Source: Parapedobacter sp037190485 (GTDB lineage: Bacteria; Bacteroidota; Bacteroidia; Sphingobacteriales; Sphingobacteriaceae). Taken from it: a DNA stretch of 64,000 nt. This document shows positions 26,877 to 35,791 of the stretch, piece after piece. A program made the position numbers and the translations under genes. Every line of letters starts with the position of its first letter. Position 1 is the first letter of the stretch. A model generated the notes under the pieces. The model was not told the origin of the DNA. It made no database searches and saw only the letters and a program-made list of their open reading frames with translations. The stretch is taken from positions 184,629 through 248,628 of the forward strand of contig JBBCJB010000016.1 in the NCBI GenBank assembly GCA_037190485.1. The letters are read 5' to 3'.

Positions 26877-28160
26877 ATGAACATGGTGAAAAACAAGTTT
26901 GGAGCGATGGGAATGGCGGCGGTTGCGCTGCTGTTGGCCGGTGCGTGTGGACAACAACAAGGACAAAGCAATGACAACGCCGCCAAGCGGCAGCGCAAGG
27001 TGCTGTTTGCCATCGTAGACGGCATACCGGCCGACGTGATCGAACGGGTGAACACACCCTGGATAGACAGTGTGGCGGTACAAGGAGGTTATGCCCGTGC
27101 GTACACAGGCGGTGAGCAGGATGCCTATTCGCAATCGCCCACCATCTCGGCGGTGTGCTATACGCATTTCGTCACCGGCGTCTGGACCAACAAGCACAAC
27201 GTCTGGGACAATGGCATCGATTCCATCAATTACCGGTATCCGTCTTTTTTCTGGTACCTGAAGAACCAGTACCCCGAAAAGAAGATCGGTATATTCTCCA
27301 CCTGGCAAGACAACCGCACCAAGTTGCTCGGCGAGGGCAAGCCCGAAACGGACGGCCTGAAGCTGGATTTCCACGCCGATGGCTACGAATTGGATACGAT
27401 TGCCTTTCCGCACGATGGCGCCAGCCGCTACATCCACCTGATCGACGAACGGGTGTCTGAAGACGCGGCCAACGCGATCCGCAACGACGCGCCAGACCTC
27501 TCTTGGGTATACCTGCAATACACCGACGACGTGGGCCACCACCATGGCGACAGCCCCCAGATGGACAGTGCCGTGGTCATCGCCGACAGGCAGGTGGGCA
27601 GGCTCTGGCAAGCCGTGCGCTACCGCGAGGAGGAGTTTAACGAGGATTGGCTGGTGTTTGTCGTGACCGATCACGGCCGCGATGACAAGGGATACCACCA
27701 CGGCGGACAGACGCCGCGAGAGCGTGGCATCTGGTTGGCCACCAATGGCCGTGACCTGAACGCGCACTTCAATGGCCCCGACGTGGCGGCGGTAGACGTA
27801 TTGCCCACCGTGATGCGCTTCCTGGACGTGCAGGTGCCCCGCCCGTACCGATTCGAATTGGACGGGATACCGTTGTCGGGGCCGGTGTCGCACCGGTTCG
27901 AGCGGGCAGAAGTGGCGGGCGATAGCTTACGCGTGTCTTGGAAGCCATACCAGGAAACCGGAACCTTGAAGGTTTGGTTGACCACGACCAACCTGCACAA
28001 GACCGGGGGTGAGGACGACTACGTGTTACTTGGCGAAGTCCCGATTGCGGATGCCAAGGCAACCGTGCCGGTGGCGGCGTACCCGTCCGTATCGTACAAG
28101 GTGGTGCTGGAGTCGGCTGAAAACACGACGAATAGGTGGGTGGGGGTAGGCGCTAAGTAG
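26877..28160 (+). CDS. Alkaline-phosphatase-fold phosphodiesterase/phosphatase lipoprotein
   Basis: A lipoprotein (lipobox AGAC, Cys24) of the type I phosphodiesterase/nucleotide pyrophosphatase clan. Metal and catalytic residues: D48 in VLFAIVDGIP, the nucleophile T89 in SQSPTISAVCYTHF, D and H in YTDDVGHHHGDS, and DH in VVTDHGRDDKGYHHGG. The C-terminal about 80 residues form a beta-rich domain (SLRVSWKPYQETGTLKVWLTT), perhaps fibronectin-like. Last gene of the SusC/D-2 operon. Its end overlaps the convergent metallo-hydrolase gene by 8 bases. Confidence 0.9.
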   Translation: MNMVKNKFGAMGMAAVALLLAGACGQQQGQSNDNAAKRQRKVLFAIVDGIPADVIERVNTPWIDSVAVQGGYARAYTGGEQDAYSQSPTISAVCYTHFVTGVWTNKHNVWDNGIDSINYRYPSFFWYLKNQYPEKKIGIFSTWQDNRTKLLGEGKPETDGLKLDFHADGYELDTIAFPHDGASRYIHLIDERVSEDAANAIRNDAPDLSWVYLQYTDDVGHHHGDSPQMDSAVVIADRQVGRLWQAVRYREEEFNEDWLVFVVTDHGRDDKGYHHGGQTPRERGIWLATNGRDLNAHFNGPDVAAVDVLPTVMRFLDVQVPRPYRFELDGIPLSGPVSHRFERAEVAGDSLRVSWKPYQETGTLKVWLTTTNLHKTGGEDDYVLLGEVPIADAKATVPVAAYPSVSYKVVLESAENTTNRWVGVGAK

Positions 28161-28929
28161 CGTCTACCAGCCTGTAGCCACCATTTTCCTTGGCGGCCGG
28201 CCGGCCGATGGCGATGTTGGTGGAATGGTACAGGAGGAATATCCAGCCTTCGGCGCTTCCCTGTTCCCAATAGCGTTGCCGCAAGGCCATCGATTTACGG
28301 CCATCGTAATCGTATTTGGCGGCGAATTGCCGGAAAAACTGTTCGGGTTCGGGGGCCTCGTCGCCGCCGAAGAAGTAATGCTCGCCGCCGGTACGGATGT
28401 GGAACACCTGGTGATGCGGGGTATGCCCACCGGATACCTCGTAGCTGATCTCGTTATTCACGGCACCTTCGCCTTCCACCAACAGGAGGTTGCCGCTGCG
28501 CTGCAGCACATCGAAGATCTCGGTTTTGTATGAATCCGACTTGCCGCTGTAGGCGTCTTCCCATTCGCCGCGTTGCACCACGTATTCGGCATCCGGAAAC
28601 GCCAAGCGATACGTGCCGTTCGTTTCCGTGACCATGCCGCTGGCGTGATCCTTGTGCAGGTGCGAAAGCAGGACGTACCGTACGTCGCCGGGGTCGAAGC
28701 CCGATTTGCGGATGTTGTCGTGCAGCTGCAGGCCACCCTGCGCATTGGTGTGGCCGATGCCGGTATCCAACAGGAGCAGCCCATCGGCCGATTCGATCAG
28801 GAACGGATGTACGTGGATGAATAGCGATCCGGGACGGTCTTTCTTGCTGTCTTTGCTGGCATCGAATGGAACGAATTTCTTGGATGTGTCTACGGAAAAT
28901 GAACCTTCGAACAAGGAATGTGCTTGCAT
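28153..28929 (-). CDS. Metallo-beta-lactamase-fold hydrolase
   Basis: The start at 28929 gives MQAHSLFEGSFSVDTSKKF; a longer frame to 29010 would overlap recJ. The 258-residue protein has the MBL motif LLSHLHKDHASG (HxHxDH), an upstream LLLDTGIGH, and later SGGHTPHHQVF and FGGDEAPEP metal ligands. No signal peptide. It belongs to the broad hydrolase branch (lactonase- or glyoxalase-like); substrate unknown. It is divergent from recJ with only 35 bases between the start codons, and its -7 box TATCTTTG (28958-28965) touches the recJ start codon. Confidence 0.9.
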   Translation of the reverse strand: MQAHSLFEGSFSVDTSKKFVPFDASKDSKKDRPGSLFIHVHPFLIESADGLLLLDTGIGHTNAQGGLQLHDNIRKSGFDPGDVRYVLLSHLHKDHASGMVTETNGTYRLAFPDAEYVVQRGEWEDAYSGKSDSYKTEIFDVLQRSGNLLLVEGEGAVNNEISYEVSGGHTPHHQVFHIRTGGEHYFFGGDEAPEPEQFFRQFAAKYDYDGRKSMALRQRYWEQGSAEGWIFLLYHSTNIAIGRPAAKENGGYRLVDAT

Positions 28930-28964
28930 GTTTTTATCTTTACCCCTTCGTAGTGGACAAAGAT

Positions 28965-30665
28965 ATGCAAAAAAGATGGGCAATCGCGTCTTGTCGTAAT
29001 AAGGTCGCATCGCAACGGCTTGGCGATGAACTCGGTATCCATCCGGTGTTGGCCGACATGTTGGTGAATAGGGGGATAGGGAGTTTTGAGGAGGCCCGTG
29101 TTTTCTTCCGCCCAGACCGCTCGTCGCTGCACGATCCGTTCCTCATGCGCGATATGGACAAGGCGATCCTGCGCATCGAACAGGCCATCGGCAACAACGA
29201 AAAGGTGCTGATTTACGGCGACTATGATGTGGACGGTACCACCGCGGTCGCCGTGGTGTACAGCTTTTTCAGGCAATTCCATTCGCGGCTTGAGTTTTAC
29301 CTGCCAGACCGCTATGCGGAAGGGTATGGCATATCCCAGCAAGGGGTCGATTACGCGGCCGATCATGGCTTCTCGCTCGTCATCGCCCTTGATTGTGGCA
29401 TAAAGGAGGTCGATAAAATCAGTTACGCCCGCGGGCGCGGTGTCGATTTCATCGTCGGCGACCACCACCTGCCCGGCGATGAACTGCCCGACGCGGTGGC
29501 GGTGCTCGACCCCAAACGCCCCGACTGCCCGTACCCGTACAAGGAGCTGCCGGGATGCGGCATCGGTTTCAAGATCATCCAGGCATTCGTGCAGAAAAAC
29601 GGCATGGACATCAACCTGTGCTACCAATACCTGGATTTGGTGGCGGTGGGTATTGCCTCAGACGTGGTGCCGATCACCGGCGAGAACCGGGTGCTGGCGC
29701 ACTATGGCTTGCAGAAATTGAACACCAACCCCTGTTGCGGATTGCAGTCGCTGATCGACCTGTCCACGCACCGCGGAAGCCGTTTTTCGGTGAATGACGT
29801 GGTGTTCCAGATCGGGCCCCGGATCAATGCCGCCGGGCGGATCGATCATGCCAAAGACGCCGTGCAGCTGCTCATATCCCGGTCATTGCAGGAAGCGACC
29901 CTATACAGCAAAAACATCGATGTGCAGAATTCGCAACGGAAAGATTTCGATATCCGCATCACCGAGGAGGCGCTGGCAATCATCGACGCCGACGAACGGC
30001 TGCAGCAACGGAAGACCACGGTCGTGTTCAAGCCCGACTGGCACAAAGGGGTGATCGGCATCGTGGCCACGCGGCTCACCGAGCGCTATTACCGTCCAAC
30101 GGTGGTGCTCACCCAAACCAACGGCCATGTGTCGGGTTCGGCACGGTCGGTACTGGGATTCGACCTGTACGAGGCATTGAACGCGTGCAGCGACCTGCTC
30201 GACCAGTTCGGCGGGCACAAATACGCGGCCGGATTGACGATGAAGCCCGAAAATATCGAGCCGTTCCAGCAGCGTTTCGAGGAAGTGGTGGCGGCAAGTA
30301 TCCTGCCGGGCATGCTCCAACGGGAAATCCTGATCGATGCCCCGTTGGAACTATCCGCGATAGATGCCAAATTTTTCCGTATTTTGCGCCAATTCGAGCC
30401 GTTTGGCCCGCAGAACGAGGATCCCTTGTTCCTGAGCAAGAAGGTGACCGTTCATGGGATGGCCACGGTGGTGGGGGGAAGCCACCTCAAGATGACCGTG
30501 ATGCAGGACGGGTCGCCGCGTTTCGATTGCATCGGATTCGGTTTGGGGGGATATGCCGCGGCGATCAATACGGGCAAGAAATTCGATCTGTGCTACTCGG
30601 TCGGGGAAAACGTGTGGCGCGACAAGCGGAGCATCCAGTTGATGGTGCGTGACTTGAAGATTTAG
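28965..30665 (+). CDS. recJ: Single-stranded-DNA-specific exonuclease RecJ
   Basis: A 566-residue DHH-family nuclease with the conserved motifs GDYDVDGT (residues 85-92), ALDCGI (141-146), GDHH (165-168) and ASDVVPI, plus a DHHA1 domain (GHKYAAGLTM) and the RecJ OB-fold C-terminus. RecJ degrades single-stranded DNA 5' to 3' in mismatch and recombination repair. The start MQKRW matches the usual Bacteroidota N-terminus. The upstream gap to the divergent hydrolase gene is only 35 bases. Confidence 0.97.
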   Translation: MQKRWAIASCRNKVASQRLGDELGIHPVLADMLVNRGIGSFEEARVFFRPDRSSLHDPFLMRDMDKAILRIEQAIGNNEKVLIYGDYDVDGTTAVAVVYSFFRQFHSRLEFYLPDRYAEGYGISQQGVDYAADHGFSLVIALDCGIKEVDKISYARGRGVDFIVGDHHLPGDELPDAVAVLDPKRPDCPYPYKELPGCGIGFKIIQAFVQKNGMDINLCYQYLDLVAVGIASDVVPITGENRVLAHYGLQKLNTNPCCGLQSLIDLSTHRGSRFSVNDVVFQIGPRINAAGRIDHAKDAVQLLISRSLQEATLYSKNIDVQNSQRKDFDIRITEEALAIIDADERLQQRKTTVVFKPDWHKGVIGIVATRLTERYYRPTVVLTQTNGHVSGSARSVLGFDLYEALNACSDLLDQFGGHKYAAGLTMKPENIEPFQQRFEEVVAASILPGMLQREILIDAPLELSAIDAKFFRILRQFEPFGPQNEDPLFLSKKVTVHGMATVVGGSHLKMTVMQDGSPRFDCIGFGLGGYAAAINTGKKFDLCYSVGENVWRDKRSIQLMVRDLKI

Positions 30666-30702
30666 ATACGAGACATGATGCGGCGACGATGGTCAGCGGA
30701 TT

Positions 30703-30730
30703 GCTGATCGCTGACGGCCGATAGCTGAAT
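30703..30730. repeat. Degenerate tandem 7-mer repeat (GCTGATC-like)
   Basis: Four imperfect heptamers follow each other: GCTGATC, GCTGACG, GCCGATA, GCTGAAT. Upstream bases 30692-30698 (GTCAGCG) can pair with CGCTGAC (30709-30715). It fills most of the recJ-lptB gap. Similar GCTGA-type intergenic repeats are, to my recollection, common in Sphingobacteriaceae genomes. Confidence 0.5.
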
Positions 30731-31465
30731 ATGATTTTAAAAGCAGAACACCTGATCAAGAAATACCGGCAACGCACGGTGGTCAACGATGTGTCATTTG
30801 AGGTGGCGCAGGGCGAGATCGTCGGGTTGCTGGGGCCGAATGGCGCTGGCAAGACCACGTCGTTCTACATGATCGTGGGGCTCATCAAACCCAACGAAGG
30901 GCATGTGTACCTGGATGGCGTGGAGATCACCGAAGACCCGATGTACCGCAGGGCGCAGAAAGGCATCGGTTACCTGGCGCAGGAGGCATCGGTGTTCCGC
31001 AAGCTATCGGTAGAAGACAACATCATGGCCGTGCTGGAGATACATCACCAAGAAAAGGCCGTACGGAAGGAACGACTGGAGGAGCTACTGGCCGAATTCA
31101 GCCTGAACCGGGTACGCAAGAACCGCGGCGATTTGCTCTCGGGTGGCGAACGGCGGCGAACCGAGATCGCGCGTGCGTTGGCTGCCAACCCGAACTTCAT
31201 CCTGCTCGACGAGCCTTTTGCAGGCGTCGATCCCATCGCCGTGGAAGAGATCCAGACCATTGTCTCCAAACTCAAGCACCGCAACATCGGTATCCTGATC
31301 ACCGACCACAACGTGCAGGAAACCCTTTCCATCACGGATCGGGCGTACCTGCTCACCGAAGGCAAGATCATGCTGGCGGGTACGCCCGAAGAGATTGCCG
31401 TCAACGAGATGGCCCGTAAGTTCTACCTGGGCCGCAATTTTGAATTACGGAGGAAGAAGTTGTGA
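30731..31465 (+). CDS. lptB: Lipopolysaccharide export ABC ATPase LptB
   Basis: The 244-residue ATPase has Walker A GPNGAGKT (35-42), Q-loop Q84, signature LSGGE (136-140), Walker B ILLDEP with D160/E161 and a switch histidine in ITDHNVQETL. The sequence GIGYLAQEASVFRKLSVEDNI and the C-terminal NEMARKFYLGRNFELRR are diagnostic of LptB. It powers LPS extraction by LptFG at the inner membrane. It is followed two bases later by the GH3-like gene. Confidence 0.96.
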   Translation: MILKAEHLIKKYRQRTVVNDVSFEVAQGEIVGLLGPNGAGKTTSFYMIVGLIKPNEGHVYLDGVEITEDPMYRRAQKGIGYLAQEASVFRKLSVEDNIMAVLEIHHQEKAVRKERLEELLAEFSLNRVRKNRGDLLSGGERRRTEIARALAANPNFILLDEPFAGVDPIAVEEIQTIVSKLKHRNIGILITDHNVQETLSITDRAYLLTEGKIMLAGTPEEIAVNEMARKFYLGRNFELRRKKL

Positions 31466-31466
31466 T

Positions 31467-32984
31467 ATGGCACTGATCAATTCGATATTCACGTGGCTCA
31501 TGAAAAAGCGCATCCACCAGATCGAGCTATTCATGAAGTACCCGCATGAAGTGCAGGACGAGTGGTTCCAAAGCCTGATCGCCACGGCCGAGGCGACCGA
31601 ATGGGGGAAAAAATACGACTACAATTCCATCTTGACGCCCGACACCTACAAGGAACGGGTGCCCATACAGGACTACAACAGCCTGAAGCCGTACATCGAC
31701 CGGATGATCCGTGGCGAGCAGAACATCCTCTGGCCTTCGGATATCAAGTGGTTCGCCAAGTCGTCGGGTACGACGGCCGACCGCAGCAAATTCATCCCCG
31801 TGAGCCAAGAGGCCTTGGAAGACTGCCATTACCAAGGCGGTAAGGACATGCTTTCGGTATACTGCCACAACCGCCCGGACACCAAGATCCTGACCGGAAA
31901 GGCCGTGGTGCTGGGTGGGAGTTCGCAGATCAACAGCTTCAATTCCGATTCCTACTACGGCGACCTCTCGTCCATCATCATCCGTAACCTGCCATTTTGG
32001 GCCGAATTTCACCGTACGCCGGATGTCGAAACCACGTTGAATCCGAATTTCGAGGAGAAAATCGAGAGTATAGCACATATAACCATCCAGGAAAATGTGA
32101 CCAACCTCTCGGGCGTGCCCACCTGGAACGTCGTGCTGGCCAAGCGGATACTCGAGATCACTGGCAAGGACAATTTGCTGGAGGTATGGCCCAACCTGGA
32201 GTTTTACAGCCACGGTGGCGTGAGCTTCAAGCCTTACCGCGAGCAATTCAGGAAACTTATCCCTTCCGATAGCATGTATTACCTCGAGAATTACAACGCC
32301 TCCGAGGGGTATTTCGCGCTCCAGGATCGGTCGGATTCAGACGATCTCCTCCTGATGCTCGACTATGGGATCTATTATGAATTCCTGCCGATGGAAAACC
32401 TGTTTGAGGAACATCCCAAGACATTGGCGCTCCACGAGGTCGAGCTGGGCAGGAACTATGCGCTCATCATCACGACCAATGCAGGCCTTTGGCGCTATAT
32501 GGTGGGCGACACCGTCAAATTCGTAAGCCTGCAACCCTACCGGATACAGATTACCGGACGCACCAAGCAATACATCAATACGTTTGGCGAGGAGGTGATC
32601 GTGGACAATGCCGACGAGGCCTTGAAACGGGCCTGCCGGGAGACGGCAGCCACCATCCGCGATTACACCGCCGGGCCCGTCTATTTCAAGGACGGCGAAG
32701 CGGGCGCCCATGAGTGGATCATCGAATTCGAGGAACGGCCAACCGATTTCGATGCGTTTTGCAAGGTGCTCGACGCCTCGTTGCGCGAAATCAATTCGGA
32801 TTACGACGCCAAGCGATTCAATGACCTGGCGCTGCGTTTTCCCATCGTGCACCCCGCGCCCGATGGTACCTTCTACCGATGGATGAAGTCTCGCGGCAAG
32901 TTGGGCGGTCAAAACAAGGTGCCGCGGCTGGCCAATGAACGGACGTACCTGGACGATATCCTGAAGCAACTGAACAACACATAA
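31467..32984 (+). CDS. GH3 auxin-responsive-promoter family protein
   Basis: The 505-residue protein has the GH3 acyl-adenylate-forming fold: WFAKSSGTTADRSKFIPVS (the P-loop-like ATP motif), YNASEGYFALQD, then TNAGLWRYMVGDTVKFVS and ITGRTKQYINTFGEEV. Plant GH3 enzymes conjugate amino acids to acyl acids; the bacterial members, widespread in Bacteroidota, have no established substrate. It starts two bases after lptB and ends six bases before der, so it is in the housekeeping operon. The conserved placement next to lptB hints at an envelope role, but that is inference. Confidence 0.92.
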   Translation: MALINSIFTWLMKKRIHQIELFMKYPHEVQDEWFQSLIATAEATEWGKKYDYNSILTPDTYKERVPIQDYNSLKPYIDRMIRGEQNILWPSDIKWFAKSSGTTADRSKFIPVSQEALEDCHYQGGKDMLSVYCHNRPDTKILTGKAVVLGGSSQINSFNSDSYYGDLSSIIIRNLPFWAEFHRTPDVETTLNPNFEEKIESIAHITIQENVTNLSGVPTWNVVLAKRILEITGKDNLLEVWPNLEFYSHGGVSFKPYREQFRKLIPSDSMYYLENYNASEGYFALQDRSDSDDLLLMLDYGIYYEFLPMENLFEEHPKTLALHEVELGRNYALIITTNAGLWRYMVGDTVKFVSLQPYRIQITGRTKQYINTFGEEVIVDNADEALKRACRETAATIRDYTAGPVYFKDGEAGAHEWIIEFEERPTDFDAFCKVLDASLREINSDYDAKRFNDLALRFPIVHPAPDGTFYRWMKSRGKLGGQNKVPRLANERTYLDDILKQLNNT

Positions 32985-32989
32985 AAGAT

Positions 32990-34291
32990 ATGGCAAACAT
33001 CATCGCAATCGTAGGACGACCCAATGTCGGGAAATCCACGTTATATAATCGGCTCACCGAAAGCCGCAGGGCCATCGTAGACGACCTGAGCGGCGTGACA
33101 CGCGACCGCCACTACGGGCAGGGCGAATGGATCGGGAAAACATTCACGGTGGTCGACACCGGCGGCTATGTGCACGGCTCAGACGACGTATTCGAGTCGG
33201 CCATCCGCGAACAGGTGCTGATCGCGATCGAGGAGGCGTCGGTCATCCTGTTCATGGTGGATGTCACGACGGGCATCACCGATCTCGACGATGACATCGC
33301 CGATTTGCTCCGCCGGAGCAAAAAGCCCGTTTTCGTGGTGGTCAACAAGGTCGACCACCCCTTGCTCCAACAAGAATCAAGCATCTTCTACAGCTTTGGG
33401 CTCGGCGAGATCTACCCGATTTCTTCCATGACCGGATCGGGTACGGGCGAGCTGCTCGACGAAGTGGTGACGCATTTCGAGCAAGAAGAGGCGGAAGTGG
33501 ACGAACGGCCGAAATACGCCATCGTAGGCAGGCCGAACGTGGGCAAATCGTCGCTCATCAATGCGCTGGTGGGCAAGGAGCGCAACATCGTCACGCCCAT
33601 AGCGGGTACCACGCGCGATTCCATCCGCATCAACTACAACCAATTTGGGCATGATTTCATCCTCATCGATACGGCCGGATTGCGCCGCAAGGCCAAGGTC
33701 AAGGAAAACATCGAGTTCTACTCGGTGATGCGCACCATCAAGGCGCTGGAAGAATCGGACGTCGTGATCATCATGATCGACGCCGTAGAGGGCATCGAAG
33801 CCCAAGACATCAACATCTTCCACCTCGCCGAAAAAAACCGGAAAGGGGTGGTGATCCTCGTGAACAAATGGGACTTGATCGAGAAGAACAACAAGACCAC
33901 CAAGGTGTTCGAAGACCTGATCCGGGAAAAGATCGCACCCTTTACCGACGTACCGATCGTCTTCACGTCCGTGACCGAGAAGCAACGGATCTTCAAGGCC
34001 ATCGAAGCGGCGGCCAAGGTGTATGAGAACAAGGTGAAGAAAATACCGACCTCCAAGCTGAACGACGTGTTGCTGCCCATCATCGAGAACAACCCGCCGC
34101 CCGCCACCAAGGGCAAATACATCAAGATCAAGTACATCACCCAGATAGCGGGCAGGGCGCCGATGTTCGCGTTTTTCTGTAACCTGCCGCAATACATCAA
34201 GGAACCTTACAAGCGGTTCATCGAAAACAAACTGCGCGAACACTTCGATTTCTCGGGCGTTCCGGTGCAGTTGTATTTCAGGCAGAAGTAA
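32990..34291 (+). CDS. der: Ribosome biogenesis GTPase Der (EngA)
   Basis: Two GTPase domains in tandem: GRPNVGKST (residues 9-17) with VVDTGGY and NKVD, then GRPNVGKSS (about 183-191) with IDTAGLRRKAKVKENIEFYS and NKWDLIEK, followed by the KH-like C-terminal domain ending GVPVQLYFRQK. It is needed for 50S subunit maturation. 433 residues, normal length. Confidence 0.98.
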   Translation: MANIIAIVGRPNVGKSTLYNRLTESRRAIVDDLSGVTRDRHYGQGEWIGKTFTVVDTGGYVHGSDDVFESAIREQVLIAIEEASVILFMVDVTTGITDLDDDIADLLRRSKKPVFVVVNKVDHPLLQQESSIFYSFGLGEIYPISSMTGSGTGELLDEVVTHFEQEEAEVDERPKYAIVGRPNVGKSSLINALVGKERNIVTPIAGTTRDSIRINYNQFGHDFILIDTAGLRRKAKVKENIEFYSVMRTIKALEESDVVIIMIDAVEGIEAQDINIFHLAEKNRKGVVILVNKWDLIEKNNKTTKVFEDLIREKIAPFTDVPIVFTSVTEKQRIFKAIEAAAKVYENKVKKIPTSKLNDVLLPIIENNPPPATKGKYIKIKYITQIAGRAPMFAFFCNLPQYIKEPYKRFIENKLREHFDFSGVPVQLYFRQK

Positions 34292-34326
34292 AGGCAACGC
34301 TAAATTTTATTCGTATTTTCGCCGCC

Positions 34327-35790
34327 ATGGACAACCGATTGGTGCTGTATAACACGCTGACGAGAAAGAAAGAGAAATTTGAACCGCTGAATCCGCCTTT
34401 CGTGGGCATGTACGTGTGCGGGCCTACCGTATACAGCGATGTGCACCTGGGCAATTGCCGTACGTTCGTTTCGTTCGACCTGATATACCGCTACCTGACC
34501 CACCTGGGCTTCAAGGTGCGTTACGTACGCAACATCACCGATGCTGGCCACCTCGAAGGCGATCGCGACGAGGGCGAGGACAAGTTTGCCAAGAAAGCCA
34601 AGCTCGAAAAGCTGGAGCCGATGGAAATCGTGCAGAAGTATACCCTGGGTTTCCACGAAGTCTTGCGGCTCTTCAACACGTTGCCACCCAGTATCGAACC
34701 CACGGCTACCGGGCACATCTCCGAACAGATCGAGATGGTCAAGAAAATCATCGCGCAGGGATATGCCTATGAAGTGAACGGAACGGTTTATTTCGATGTG
34801 GAAAAGTACGTGAAGGAGTACGATTACACGATCCTGACCAACCGCAAATTGGATGATATGCTCAACAATACCCGCGAGCTGAATGGCCAAGACGAAAAGC
34901 GCGGCAGGTTGGACTTTGCGCTTTGGATCAAGGCCAAGCCCGAGCACATCATGCGGTGGCCATCGCCGTGGGGCGTGGGCTTTCCCGGATGGCATATCGA
35001 ATGCTCGGCCATGAGCAGCAAGTACCTCGGCGAAACGTTCGATATCCACGGCGGTGGCATGGACTTGGCCGCTACGCACCATACCAATGAAATCGCGCAA
35101 TCGCAGGCGTGCAACCATACGCAGCCGGCCAATTACTGGATGCACACCAACATGCTCACCGTAAACGGGACGCGGATGTCCAAATCGGCCGGCAACGGCT
35201 TTCTGCCCCACGAGCTGTTCAGCGGTAGCCACCCGTTGCTCAACCGTGGCTATTCGCCCATGGCGGTGCGTTTCTTCATGCTCCAGGCGCACTACCGGAG
35301 TACCCTTGACTTCTCCAATGACGCGCTCGAGGCCGCGGAAAAGGGCTACAAACGGCTCATGAATGCCATGGCGCTGCTGCCGAAGCTCCAGGCTGCGGGC
35401 AAGAAGCCTGCCGTGAACGTGGACGAGCTCAAGCAACGATGCTACGCCGCGATGGACGATGATTTCAACAGTCCCGTGCTGATCGCCGAGCTGTTCGAGG
35501 CCGTGCGGATCATCAATGGTGCGTACGATGGCAAGATGACGCTTGACGAAACTTCGTTGACCGCATTGAAGGCACTGATGTCGCACTTCGTACAGGACGT
35601 GCTGGGCCTTGTCGACGACCAGTCCGGTTCTGACGATTTCGAGCAATTGATGGCCATGGTCATCGGCCTGCGCAATGAAGCCAAACAACACAAGGATTAT
35701 GCGACGTCAGACCGGATACGCGAGGGCTTGGGGGCCATCGGCATCCAGCTCAAGGATAGCAAGGAAGGGACGCTTTGGAACAAGATTTGA
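34327..35790 (+). CDS. cysS: Cysteinyl-tRNA synthetase
   Basis: Class I synthetase of 487 residues with the N-terminal zinc-site cysteine in MYVCGPTVYSDVHLGN (HLGN is the HIGH motif), a second zinc-site group in GWHIECSAM and DLAATHHTNEIAQSQA, and RMSKSAGN as the KMSKS loop. It charges tRNA-Cys. The C-terminal DALR-type domain ends KEGTLWNKI. The next gene starts one base after its stop. Confidence 0.98.
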   Translation: MDNRLVLYNTLTRKKEKFEPLNPPFVGMYVCGPTVYSDVHLGNCRTFVSFDLIYRYLTHLGFKVRYVRNITDAGHLEGDRDEGEDKFAKKAKLEKLEPMEIVQKYTLGFHEVLRLFNTLPPSIEPTATGHISEQIEMVKKIIAQGYAYEVNGTVYFDVEKYVKEYDYTILTNRKLDDMLNNTRELNGQDEKRGRLDFALWIKAKPEHIMRWPSPWGVGFPGWHIECSAMSSKYLGETFDIHGGGMDLAATHHTNEIAQSQACNHTQPANYWMHTNMLTVNGTRMSKSAGNGFLPHELFSGSHPLLNRGYSPMAVRFFMLQAHYRSTLDFSNDALEAAEKGYKRLMNAMALLPKLQAAGKKPAVNVDELKQRCYAAMDDDFNSPVLIAELFEAVRIINGAYDGKMTLDETSLTALKALMSHFVQDVLGLVDDQSGSDDFEQLMAMVIGLRNEAKQHKDYATSDRIREGLGAIGIQLKDSKEGTLWNKI

Positions 35791-35791
35791 G

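Noticed and set aside
26388..27893. 501-residue minus-strand frame
   Set aside because: Antisense shadow of the phosphoesterase and alkaline-phosphatase genes, both with clear motifs on the plus strand.
34300..35691. 463-residue minus-strand frame
   Set aside because: Antisense shadow of cysS.
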